From Progne subis subis (lineage: Eukaryota > Chordata > Aves > Passeriformes > Hirundinidae), in NCBI GenBank assembly GCA_022316685.1, contig JAKJHU010000152.1, positions 248,001 to 312,000 of the forward strand: a stretch of 64,000 nt of DNA, in the 5' to 3' direction. Below, one piece after another: positions 23,792 through 33,735 of this stretch. A program made the position numbers and the translations under genes. The notes below the pieces were generated by a model. That model worked only from the letters and a program-made list of their open reading frames with translations. It searched no databases and was not told where the DNA came from. Numbering within the stretch: the stretch's first letter is position 1; the number at the start of each line of letters is the position of its first letter.

Positions 23792-24300
23792 GTTGGAATC
23801 GGGCGGGAGCGCGCGGCCCCGGCGGCGCGCGCGGCCGCTGCGTCAGCGCGCACGGCCCGGGCCCCGCCCCCCCGCGGCGAGACCCCGCCTCTTTGCGCGT
23901 TCACATACCGATTGGTCACGCCCCCATCGCGCCACGCCTCTGTGCCGCTCGTCCCATGTAGCCACGCCCATTCCCCCACAGGCCACGCCCGGGTTCGTTA
24001 CAGGCCACGCCCCAGTTCGTTGCAGGCCACGCCCCCCCACCGCTTCCGGCCGTTCGAGCGCCGCGGCGGGAGCGGCGCCTGAGGGAGCGGCTGAGGGAGC
24101 GCCGGGGCCGCGGCGGGGTTGAGGGGGAACAGCGCCTGCGGGCCTGAGCTGCAGGAGCCCGGGGGGGCTGCGCGATCCCAGCGAGTCGGGAGGAGCCGGA
24201 GGCTGAGAGCTGGAACTGCCCGGGCTGGAGGAATCCCGCCTGGGGCTGCGGGGCTGAGGGAGCCGGGGGTGTTGGAGGGGTTCAGACGGGGCTGGGGAAG
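23400..24300 (-). promoter_or_regulatory. SIN3B: SIN3B CpG-island promoter
   Basis: Dense CpG around the start codon. Upstream are a CCAAT box (ATTGG on plus, 23911-23915), at least five GCCACGCC(C) GC/CACCC boxes between 23917 and 24035, partly as a 22-base tandem repeat, and an ETS-like CTTCCGG at about 24043. TATA-less, typical of a housekeeping promoter. Confidence 0.8.
23687..23791 (-). CDS. SIN3B: SIN3B exon 1
   Basis: 35 codons from ATG at 23791: a Gly/Ala/Arg-rich leader then HEKLPVH, which opens the PAH1 flank. GTGAGT donor. It lies within the CpG island. Confidence 0.9.
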
Positions 24301-24309
24301 GCCAGGAGG

Positions 24310-25640
24310 GCTGGTGGGGCCCGAAGGGAGCTTGAGGAACGAAGTCTGGAGGAGCCCCAGGGGTTGGAAGAGCCATGGGGGGCTTGGGGGATCCCGGAGC
24401 AGCCTTTCACTGGTGCGCACTGAGCTCAGGGGTAGCTCTGGGGTAGCAGGATAAATGTGGGCTTAAAAATGCCGCTTTCCTCAGCAGTCCCTGGCAGCAG
24501 GCAGTTTGAACTCAGTAAAACCCAGTTACATGAAGAGCAAGGAGGAAAGGGAGGATTAAAAATAAACCATGCGGCTTGTTTTCCCTTAAAGCATTACCGA
24601 TGATTTGCATGATAGAAACGTGCAGAAGCCTTTCTTGCTTTGCCTTTAAACTTGCTGCTGGTATTTGAACCCAGAATATTCTTCTCTATGTTGTGCTGGA
24701 ATATTCCAGCTGTTTGCAGCTTCCAGGCAGGATGCTCACACACTGCCTCTGGATTTGATATTCCATCCCTTGTTTTGATACTTGCACAGACTGCTCCCCT
24801 GTGACCCGTTTCCCTTCTGACAACATGAAGGATGCCACCGACTTGTTTAATACAGGAAGGATTAAATTAATACAGACTTTCGGTGCTTGCAACATCCCAG
24901 ACTGTGATGGATTGATTCAGACAAGTATTTATCACCTTTGGAGAAGCAGGCCTTTCAGGAGAGATGTGGGCTGAAAATGGATGGCTGGCATTAGATTGTT
25001 GTGCTGGGAAATACAGGGTGAAGTGGAGATGTTTTAGAGTTTTCAGTGCTTTATTCAGTGCTTTAGAATAGAGATAATAAATAAAGATTTTTACAGGAGT
25101 GATGCTGGTAAGGGTGGTGGGAGCCAAATACAGCTCCTAGGTTATGAAGCACTCATAGCTATGCAGGAAAGAGAACCTGGTAGCACAGAGTAAAGACCTT
25201 TATTCCACCTGTGGACAGGAATATCTCAGACATATCCTTGGTGTGTTGTCAGGTGAGAGAAAATCAGCATTGATCCAACCTCCTGCACCTTTTTTTTTCT
25301 TTTTTTCCTCCCGGATTCTCCCGAGCTGGCCCAATTCCTGTTTTCTCTTACCGTTACTAACTTGAGAAGTCTCATCCTCTTCCCTGGTTTGTGCCATGTG
25401 GCTCACCCTGGTGACATGAGCAGAACCAGCTGCAGATAAATAACTCCTGTGAGTTTTGTCAGAGTTCCCAGCCCTCAGCCACTGCCAGCACCAACACCTG
25501 GGTGATGCATCCAGCTGTAAGGGTGCTCCCAAACCGGCCCTGGGTGCTGGGAACAGCTTGTGCCTGCCAGTTTGTCAGGATTTGGATGTTCTCCTGGGGA
25601 ATCCTGTGAGCTGGATCCTGCCTGGCAGCCCGGGGCAGTA
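24310..25640. other. intergenic SIN3B-NWD1 pseudogene, nothing recognised
   Basis: No coding exon, repeat or RNA gene that I can support. It could hold further unrecognisable NWD1 C-terminal remnants. Confidence 0.5.
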
Positions 25641-25649
25641 ATTAACCAT

Positions 25650-26130
25650 TGACACTCAGCGCCCTGGAGCCTCAGAATAGCTCGGCTCAAGTTGCTGCTG
25701 ACAGAGCTCCAAGAGACCATCGGCTCCACTGCCTGCCAAGCAGATCTGCCTTCTGTGACCTTCCAAAGGGAGCCCTCGGGCCCCAGGGCCGTCCTGGAGG
25801 ACTGAATCCCTGCTGGCCCTGCTGTAGATGATCCTGGAAAGTGACCCCAGGGAAATCAGGGGGCTGGCTTCTGATGCTGTGGGTGGGTCTGTGGATCACT
25901 GGGTGTGGATCTGCAAGGAATAAATCATTGTGAGCTCTGGCAAACTGCTTTTCCTGCCTCTTGATTGCCATGTGGTTGACGTTTCTGTGGTTCTGGAGGA
26001 GGGATGCCAGTGACATCCTGCCTGGAGTTCACTGTCCCAGAGATCAGCCCTGTGAAAAGGAGCTGGCTTTGCTCAGATATTTCCAAATATCTCACTCAGG
26101 CAAATGTGTCCAGGGTGTCACACCCTTCAC
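25650..26130 (-). pseudogene. NWD1: NWD1 pseudo-exon(s), C-terminal WD40, with in-frame stop
   Basis: TTTCACAG acceptor. GEGCDTLDTFA, then TGA, then VRYLEISEQSQLLFTGLISG and NSRQDVTGIPPPE in the same frame. A frameshift follows, and homology continues in another frame as NHMAIKRQEKQF and LADPHPVIHRP, later GLPLEGHRRQI near 25740. It clearly cannot be translated through. Confidence 0.85.
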
Positions 26131-26834
26131 CTGTGAAACAAGGAAATCAGACTGGTCCTGCTCTGTCTGCCCTCAGATGGGGCTCGTGGTTGGCTTCCTT
26201 ACTTGTGAAATTGCTTCTTATTCATATTTCAAATCTCCACCTGTCACAAGCTATTCCAGACAAAAGCTTTGGTGGTGAGATTAAACAGCTCTCCAAGCCT
26301 GGAACAGATTTCCCAAAACCTTTTGCTTTAGAGCAGCAGGAAGGAGCAGTCTCTGTCGAGTGATAACAGCCTAATGCCGGAAGGGAAAAACTTGTCTCCT
26401 TACCCTGTTCACAGCACCTGGAGCTGTTCAGTTCAGCCATGGGCTTCCTTTGCCCTCAAAGGTGCCTGATTAGATCCTGCCCAGTTTTGGTTGTGCTGGC
26501 TCTTCAGCTTCTAGGAGTTCACAATTAAAACATTTCAGAAATTAAATTGTGTTTCAGGCCTCAGGCTCACACTGACATGAGGCCCTGAATGGATAAAGTG
26601 CTCTCCACTCAAGGTCGAAAATAAAAGGGGAACAGAAAGGCTTGAAGCATAAAAAAACCAAGGGTCATCTTTTCAGAAGGGTGGCAGCGCTAGAAACAAG
26701 TTCAGGACTGCAAATCCAAGCCCCACACAGGTCTCTGGGGACCAACCCAACCCCTGTGGTGAATGAGGGATGTGTTCTGGGTTTGTAAGAGATGCCCCTG
26801 GTTGGGAAATTGCCCAGCCTTCCTTCCTCCCTAC

Positions 26835-26963
26835 CTGGACAGAGCAGCCTGAGAGCCAGGGACAAGGCTGCTGTTGCCACTCCCTCACATTCCCAATCTT
26901 TCTCTGGGAGCCTGTGCAATCCCTTTGGATCTGCCAGGTACACTAGCACATATTCCTCAAAGC
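26835..26963 (-). pseudogene. NWD1: NWD1 pseudo-exon, WD40
   Basis: TGTTATAG acceptor, then FEEYVLVYLADPKGLHRLPE and GVATAALS, ending at a GTAGGA donor. Confidence 0.75.
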
Positions 26964-27669
26964 CTATAACAATAAAACATTAGTTACTGATTTATTCAGC
27001 TGAGAAGTCTCCAATCCCCTTCAATGCCATGTCCTTATGATTTAATTCCTCTATTTCCTTCAAGAGAAGCCCAAAGGCAAGCTTAGAAACAGTAAAAAAT
27101 AATCATCTCAGCTTCAGTCCCTTTCACTTCTTATATCTCATTCCCCAGGGAAAGGACTCTTCACAAAGAGAATTTCACCCCAGATTGGTTACCCCTTAAG
27201 CACAAGAGTTAAATAAAGCCACATGGGAAATTCCACATGCTGCCCCCTTTGAAAGGACCCTTGGCATTTGAGGGAGTAGCTATTGCCAAAACATCCCTAA
27301 GGAATGGGAGCTGCTGGACCTGTGGTGGGAACAGACTCAGCCTCATCTGCTGCTGCCACCACAGAGCAAACCCTTCTCGAGCAGGCTGCCCCATCAGAAT
27401 GAAGGGCAAGAGTGGGACATGAAGCCAGGACAGCTGAGTGAAGGAAGGAGGAATTAACAGTGAAATTTGTTCTGGCCACTTGCAAAGCTACGAAGCACAG
27501 CAGGATGGAGGTTTGCTTTTCCGTTTGGGAACTGTGGGAGTCTGAGGAGGATGCTCTGTTTGGAATGGAGAAGGAAGGTCTGGTGATTACCAGATCTGTC
27601 TGGCTCATCAAACCTTTGCATGTTATAAGAAATACAAGAAATATAGTTAAACAGATGTGTGAACACAGA

Positions 27670-27898
27670 CAGAGATCCCTCACTAAATCCCCCCGTCACC
27701 CTCCCTTGCCTCTGGATCAGAACAATGGATGTTGGTGTTTCTCCCTGCAGACCTGAGCTGAGTTTGGGATTGGAACTCCACAGACTCAGAGTTCTTCCCT
27801 CAGACACAGTCACAAGCAGCAGCCTGTGGCTGCAGAAAACATCCACACATCTGTCACCTCTCCAGAGATCTGGGAGATGAGTTCTGCTGTCCCCAGGT
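27670..27898 (-). pseudogene. NWD1: NWD1 pseudo-exon, WD40
   Basis: CTCTTCCTTAG acceptor. Reads CVDVFCSHRLLLVTVSEGRT, LSLWSS, then QRQGRVTGGFSEGSLSV, all close to the mammalian WD40 region. The left edge is approximate. Confidence 0.8.
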
Positions 27899-27999
27899 GC
27901 CGAGCATTGACCTAAGGAAGAGGTGGCAAGGGAGACAGGAATAGCAAAGCCTGAGACAGCTTTTCTGTCCTCAGCCTTCAAGGCTGTGGCTGCAAGGTT

Positions 28000-28228
28000 C
28001 TTTCAGTCCCTTTAAGATAAAGACTGCCTGTACCTTTGTGCCTGGGGAAGAACAGACAATCCTGTGCCCCTCATCCGCAGGAAGGTGATGTGAGGACTCT
28101 TCTTTGGGATGCATATCCTGGATAATAAACCTGGCTCTGCCAGAAATCGAATTCCAGATATGCAGACTGTGATCTGTGGCAGCAGAAACAGCACAGGTTC
28201 TTTTTTCGAATGCTTCCACACACCTCAG
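28000..28228 (-). pseudogene. NWD1: NWD1 pseudo-exon, WD40
   Basis: TTTTATAG acceptor, then LRCVEAFEKRTCAVSAATDH and SLHIWNSISGRARFIIQD. A gap of about eight codons relative to mammals follows GTK, and no GT donor is visible where the exon should end. The left edge is approximate. Confidence 0.75.
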
Positions 28229-28398
28229 CTATAAAATAAGAGAGGGGCTCACACAATGAGGGATTCTCAGTGCTTTCGTGATTTAGAAGAATGCTTGTGG
28301 ATGGGAGATGTTGTATACCTAAAGCTCCAGGACTGCCGAGCTGTCACAGCTCTTCTCAGGCATGAGAGCAGCTTTCCAGCCTCAAAAAGTGGAGAAGG

Positions 28399-28551
28399 CT
28401 CAGCAGAGTGCCCAGGAAGGGCGTGCAGCATCTCAAAAACTTCCACATTCCAGACAATCCCCGAGCCATCCCAGGAAACTGCCACCAGCAGCTGGCAATC
28501 AGGACCAAGTGCCATCGCTGTGACACAGAGAGGAGGGAGAGGCTGCTCTTG
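28399..28551 (-). pseudogene. NWD1: NWD1 pseudo-exon, WD40
   Basis: QEQPLPPLCVTAMALGPDCQ then SWDGSGIVWNVEVFEMLHAL and GHSAE. 51 codons, phase 0 at both ends like the mammalian exon. The base pair expected to be GT after GHSAE is CC (28398-28397). Confidence 0.8.
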
Positions 28552-28982
28552 CTGCCACAGAGAGAAAAGGGACATTTTTGAGCTGGTTTATGTGCTGTGC
28601 TTCCCCAGCTGGAACCCCTGGTCCTGTCTGAACCCCGTGGTCCGTGCCAGGAGCAAGATTAGGTTCCTGCAGACATATCTAGGTCAGTGTGTGCTGTTGT
28701 TGTCCTGACGACAAAATGACCCACTTTCCCCTCATTTGTGGAAGCAGTTGCCAATGGCCAAGCACAAAGGCACAGCACCTTCCTCCTGCCTTTGTCTCCA
28801 AGCTGGGTTCCTACAGAAACACGGGTTTTTCTCCTCCTTGCTCTGTTTATTGTGTTTCTTGCATCTCGTTCGTAACAGAGGGGTAATTAGAAATACTTTT
28901 GGGCTATATCTGCTCCAGGAATGACCCTGCCTTTGAGGATAGGTAGGATCCTGCAGGCAGCCCTGTGGGGGTTGTGTAGGGC

Positions 28983-29640
28983 CCCACCTGTTGGAGTCCA
29001 GGGCGTTCCTTTGGTTGCCCTGGAGGGTCAGGGACCTGGGCAGGGGGCTCTGAGACCCCAGCCCAGAGCTCAGAGAGACACTGGCTTTGATCTCAGTCCA
29101 TGGGAAAAACTTCCTAAACTGAGAGAGGGTTTGCAGGCCACGGGAGTGTGAAAAAATAGTAGTTTAGTTTGTCATAGAGTGAAAAAACAGTAATTTTAGG
29201 TTCATAGCATTGGAGTGAATGGGGACAAGATGGAGAATCTGGGGCGTTGTCTCCTTCTTCTTCATTCTCCTTCCCTCACTCCATTTCTGCAGTGATGTTG
29301 GCACAAAGTAGTTTGTGAGGATTGGGTCGGTGTATAGATGACCTTTTTAGTAATAGTGACAGACATTGGTAAGAAATAGTAAATAACGAACACGTAGTAA
29401 TTAGTATAAAAGATTAAGGACTGCCCAGCTTGGGGGGAGACGTGAGCAGTCCGTGCAACTGCAAACATCTCGTTGGACTGTGAGAAATTTGTAAGATAAG
29501 AAACAATAAACGAAAAACACAACCTTGAAAAATCTACACCTGAAGACTCCGTCTCTTCCTTCGGCTTGGCTCAGAGCTGTGCAGGGGGGAAAAAGACTCT
29601 GAAACCACCTGAATGTCGGGGAAAGCCCCCGACACCCACC
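28983..29640 (+). mobile_element. solo ERV LTR (646 bp) with 6-bp target duplication
   Basis: LTR 28989-29634 runs from TGTTGGAGTC to CCCCCGACA (TGT...ACA ends) and is flanked by CCCACC at 28983-28988 and 29635-29640. Internal TATAAA at 29405-29410 and AATAAA at 29505-29510 give sense orientation on plus. No internal retroviral sequence adjoins it, so it is a recombined solo LTR. The 6-bp duplication suits an ERVK-like class; the class is inference. Confidence 0.9.
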
Positions 29641-29791
29641 TGGAGAAATCCACGCAGTGGGATGAGCACGGGGCAGGGACAGACCCTGCGCCAGCCCGGG
29701 CACTGCTGGCACTGCTGCCCCATGAGCTCCAGGTATGGAGGCACCAAGGCATGAAACCTGGCCAACGCTTCTGTGTGGATTATCCCCATCC
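29640..29791 (-). pseudogene. NWD1: NWD1 pseudo-exon with LTR abutting its donor
   Basis: CCCTCCCAG acceptor, then GMGIIHTEALARFHALVPPY, LMGQQCQQCPGW and PVLIPLRGFLQ, matching the mammalian segment before the WD40 repeats. Open throughout. The donor GTGGG is directly followed by a retroviral LTR; see 28983-29640. Confidence 0.8.
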
Positions 29792-30193
29792 CTGGGAGGG
29801 CAGAGACAGAAAAACCTTTTAGAACGTGGCTCTGGTGAGCCCGTGAGAGCAGCCCCAGCTGTATTTCTGTGAGGTACAGTGGGAAATGAGCTGAGCTGGC
29901 CTGATCTGGTAATACAGGGATGGCTCCAGTGCAAAACCTGGGAGATGTAATGCTGTGGATTTTTCCCTGAGGGATGAGTGGGTACCGCAAGGAGAAGACA
30001 GGAGCAACACTCTGTGCTCTGCCCTCTAATTTGCTTTAAAGCTCCAAGGGAATCCAGGTGGCTGACATTTTTATGAATCCCAGAATGGATAAAGTCACTG
30101 GTTTTAATTCCTCGTAAAAATACTTCTATTTGGAAAGGAAAAATCCAGTTCTTTCCCAAGGTGAACGCTTCTCGTCCCTGAGATCGGCGTTAC

Positions 30194-30304
30194 CTTCAAG
30201 GCTGTGTGTGCAGGGGGCTGCAGGTTCAGCACACGTGGCAAAGTCATCAGCAGCACTCTCCACTCCAGAGGCAGTGATTTTACAGCAGATCCAGTTCACA
30301 TTCC
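30194..30304 (-). pseudogene. NWD1: NWD1 pseudo-exon (post-NACHT)
   Basis: CTCCCTGCAG acceptor, then NVNWICCKITASGVESAADDF, ending SLE plus one base at a GTAACG donor. Phase fits the next exon (E-G-M junction). About 15 residues shorter than mammals near its end. Confidence 0.75.
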
Positions 30305-31169
30305 CTGCAGGGAGAAATGCTGTTAGAGCAGAGAACACCAGCCCTGAGAATGCACCGTTATTCTGCCAAGACTGGGGTAAAAAAATGCTGTTTTGGGGAA
30401 GGAAGGGATGGAAGGATGGACAGGCACTAGCAGGGGAATGAGGACTGCTTTGCTGGGGATGTGGAGGGCTCCCGTTGTCACAGTTCCTTCTGTAACCTTT
30501 TAAACACTCTGTAGTTTGGGGTTTTTTCTAAATTTAATGTATTTTTAAATATGTTTTCTTCCTGGTGTTTGGAGCATCTAAATCATTTCTTTCAGCTGCC
30601 GAAGGAGTGCGGTGATAATTCTGGGATTACAGTTTGTAGAGTTAACTCATTTCTCTCCTCCAAGCTTCCTTCTCACAGCCCAGCAGAAGGGGAGTGATCC
30701 TCACCTGTGGCTGTGGGCACGAAGCAAAGCACACCTCTGCACTCCCCTTCTCCTCACCACATCCCTTTTGAGCCCTTCAATTCCTCCAGCATGAAGTATA
30801 TGAAGAGGTAATTCTCTCAGCTTCCTCAGGTTTGGGGCAGTGCCAGGGAAGCAGGGTGGCTGAGGGGCAACCTGGGGGCAGTGGGTTTGAGTTGTGTGTG
30901 TGGATTGAGCTGTTTGTTTTCACAACCTCATTGCCAGACACCCAGCTCCTGCTACAGACACAGCACTTCCAGGGCTTCCATTGTTTTCCTGTTGGCAGGA
31001 AATATTTTTCCTGATAATTTTCTCTTGCTGCAACCTAAGGCAGGCTGCTTTTCTGCAGAGGAATAATAAATGACTCCTTCCCTTGCTGCAGTAGCATTTT
31101 ACGTGTGTGAGGAGTGAATGACAGAGGCTGGAAAACTTCTTTAGAGCTCCTTGCTTGTGGACAATGGTT

Positions 31170-31222
31170 TAAAGAATATATATGTATATATAAAGAAGAT
31201 AGATAGATAGAAAAATAGATTG
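31170..31222. repeat. AT-rich simple repeat with (GATA)n
   Basis: ATATATATGTATATATA followed by four GATA/GATA-like units, just downstream of the NWD1 NACHT pseudo-exon. Confidence 0.85.
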
Positions 31223-31254
31223 TTGTAAGCACTGAATAGAGTTAGTTACTAATA

Positions 31255-33165
31255 TTTCCATTGTCTTTTGATTTCAGACCCTGCCCAGCAGCCTGGAGAA
31301 CACAGAGCTCTGGTCCAGAGCTTACAGGTATGGAAATACCTGCTGACACTCCTTACCCTTCTGTCAGCACTCAAGGTCCTGCTAATGAATTGCAACATGA
31401 GAGGTTTCTTCATTCCCTGGCTCCAGGTCCCCTCGTAGAAACCTGACGGGGGAAATGTCTCTTGATTCGGTCTGGTTTTGATAGACAATGATCCTGCACC
31501 ACTTCAACAAATTGCCTGGGAAGAAGCTCCGTGTCTGACAGCTCATTTCTGCAAGGAATGAGCTTGGGATGGAGGGAATTATTTATCCCCTCCTGGCTGT
31601 TTACACTGACACCCACAGAGGGAGGGCGAGGGGTTTTCTGGCTGTCCTGAACAAGCCACCAAACATCCTGCTGGCTCGTGTGCCCACATGGCAGTGCCAG
31701 CTGAGAGCTCACACCCTGGATAAGCCATGGGGATGATTTCCCTCTCCAAATAATCCCAGAACATCTCATCTCCTTCAAGGCTCTGATTTAGACAGGCTGC
31801 CAGGCATGGGGGGAATGTTACCCTCGTTCAAGAGATGTAAGAACACATTCACAGGCTTAAAGAGCTGAGAGCTTTGGCTGTGTTCAGACAGATTGCCTCT
31901 GAACAGCAGGAAATACAGGCTGTTCCACCAGCTCCAGCAGCACTCACCGGGAGGGAGCAAAACAGCCAAGCACGTGAGGATGGTGCTGTGGGAGCTCTCC
32001 AGGCTCCCACAGACAGCTCAGGATGTCCTGGGCTGTGCCAGGCAGCATCAGCTCCCAAGGGCAGCTGGCAGATGCCCATTTCTGGCCTCCTGGAAGCCCA
32101 GCTGGAAGAGCAAGGCTCGTCCCCCAGAGGGGAGCGCTGATGGAAATAGTCCCTTTGAGCTGGGCTTATCTGTCTTCTGTCTGATGCCAAGGGCAGCTCC
32201 AGCATCTCCTCACAGGATAAAGGTTCTACTTCAAAGCGTGCCCCAGGCTCAGGCACAGCGTGCTGGGGGCTGCTCAGAGTGCCAGGCTGTGCTGGGGGAA
32301 TGGAAATGATGATGTGGGTCCCTGGAGGGTCCCTGGATTCTGGGTGTCCCATCACCAGGCAGCAAACCGCCCTCCACACTGCCCAGGAGCAGCGCCAGTG
32401 CGTGTGTGCCACAGGGGGACACTGAGGAGGAGTTTGCTGAGGATCAGGGCTAAATCACTGCAAGCTTGGTTGTTCTGGAGTGGAGCTGGTGGCAAATCAA
32501 ATGCTGAACAGGTTTGGTGAGCAAATGTCCCTCGGCAGGCGGTGAAGGGCAGAGCTGAGCTGGGATGTCCCCAGCAATAGGCACAGCGCTGTCCTGCCCT
32601 ACAGCAGCTTGCACATGCTCAGGTAATTTGCACATTCCACAGCCTGGGGGTCCGTGAAGGATGAGGGTTGTGTGGGGTTTATCGTTTTCTGACCTAATAC
32701 GCCGGAAAATGTTCTCCAGTAAATTCTGTCTCGCCCAGGAAAGCCTGCAGCTCCTCAGGACCAGAGCTGTGGTGGCTCAGCTCCCGCAGGAGCTGCCCTG
32801 GCTGTCACTGCTCTATCCTTGGCATTGAAGATTCCCTAAAACCTGGTGATTTGTGACAGCAGTGAGCTGCTCACAAAGTTGTTTCAGGTATTTATTCTTG
32901 TCCTTGTGCTGAGGGTTGCTGGGGTCTTTATTGCAGGACACAATTTGTACTGGGAGGTGCTGGGGACAGTGGCTTGTAATTCTTGTTTTAAGGTTGCTGA
33001 GCTGCTGTTCTGCTTCACTGTCTGAACCAACCTCTTTTTCCAGCAGCTCTCTGGTTATCCTTTGTCTAATTTGCCTCTTGGAATCCTCAGGTGTCTGTAG
33101 TGGTTGCTCAGAAGTCCTTGCAGCAGGTAGACAAGGGCCAGTGTTGATGCACTGCTGCAGCTGTT
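31255..33165 (-). pseudogene. NWD1: NWD1 pseudo-exon with NACHT domain
   Basis: Large former exon. Readable blocks, in order: NLKTRITSHCPQ and KYLKQLCEQLTAVTNHQVL (33040-32840), RQNLLENIFRRIRSEND then HTTLILHGPPG (32735-32645), LLLGTSQLSS (about 32570), EVEPLSCEEMLELPLASDRR (about 32230-32170), LGFQEARNGH (about 32090), RQFVEVVQDHCLSKPDRIK (about 31520-31460), GFYEGTWSQGMKK (about 31440-31400). Successive blocks lie in different frames, so no single protein spans them. Confidence 0.85.
32629..32672 (-). pseudogene. NWD1: NWD1 P-loop remnant lacking the Walker A Lys-Thr
   Basis: Reads LILHGPPGCGMCKL, where NWD1 family members carry GPPGxGKTAL followed by MCKL. Four codons including the ATP-binding Lys and Thr are missing. 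A NACHT ATPase without these residues would not bind nucleotide normally. Confidence 0.75.
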
Positions 33166-33357
33166 GGGAATGATATAAGTTTCCTGAGTAATTTTTAATT
33201 AGTTGTTTTAATTAATTGTAAGCAGTGACCACTTTTAGCTTTTTTTCCTTAGTAAAGTTTCTTCACAGGCTCTTCTTGTTACTTTGATCGCTAAATTACC
33301 AAAACCTCAGATTTCTAAAACTAACAGTGACCAGCTTCAATAAACAGAGCCAAAGGA

Positions 33358-33735
33358 TGTTGAAACTTGGACATCTGGGATCTTCAATTTATGGCCCTTC
33401 AAGGACTTTGGAGTAACCAGAAGATGCAGAAGAGATTAAGGCCTGGAAAGTCGGAAAGCTCTCCCTGCATGAGAAAGAGATAATAAAAGGACTAAAGAAT
33501 GTGGACCAAATTAACATGAAGAGTGAGAAATCAATAACCAGCAGAGGATAGAATACTAATTAACACAGAGAATGCAGTCACTTGGAACCGATGAACATCG
33601 ACTTCTCTGCTTGCTAAAAATAAGTGCCAAAGTTTTGTATCAGGGTCTGCGTGGAGGTCGGAGCTTTGTCAGCCACACACACAAACCCTGCACGGGAATA
33701 AAGCAATTCCTGACTCACTGGCACTAAAAAGGCAG
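33358..33735 (+). mobile_element. probable ERV LTR remnant
   Basis: R/U5-like end: GGGAATAAAGCAATTCCTGA at about 33693-33712 after a CT/GT-rich stretch, with a possible start at TGTTGAAACTTGG (33358). No target duplication found, so the boundaries are uncertain. Confidence 0.45.

Larger units (their letters stand above)
25650..33165 (-). pseudogene. NWD1: NWD1 (NACHT and WD40 repeat protein 1), decayed unitary pseudogene
   Basis: Sits between SIN3B and TMEM38A in the orientation expected for NWD1. Blocks collinear with mammalian NWD1 are readable in order: pre-NACHT helical region and NACHT (33165 to about 31255), post-NACHT exons (30194..30304, 29640..29791), then WD40 exons (28399..28551, about 28000..28228, about 27670..27898, 26835..26963, about 25650..26130). 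It is not functional as read. There are frameshifts near 32770, 32600, 32095 and 31460, an in-frame TGA at 26096-26098, a splice donor changed to CC at 28398-28397, and a deletion removing the Walker A lysine/threonine. Several exon junctions still keep correct sites and phase, so the decay is probably not ancient. The N-terminal exons were not found. Homology was judged by recall of the mammalian protein and needs BLASTX confirmation. Confidence 0.85.

Noticed and set aside
23083..23961. 292-aa plus frame in the SIN3B promoter
   Set aside because: CpG-island artefact, antisense to exons 1-2 and without any domain.
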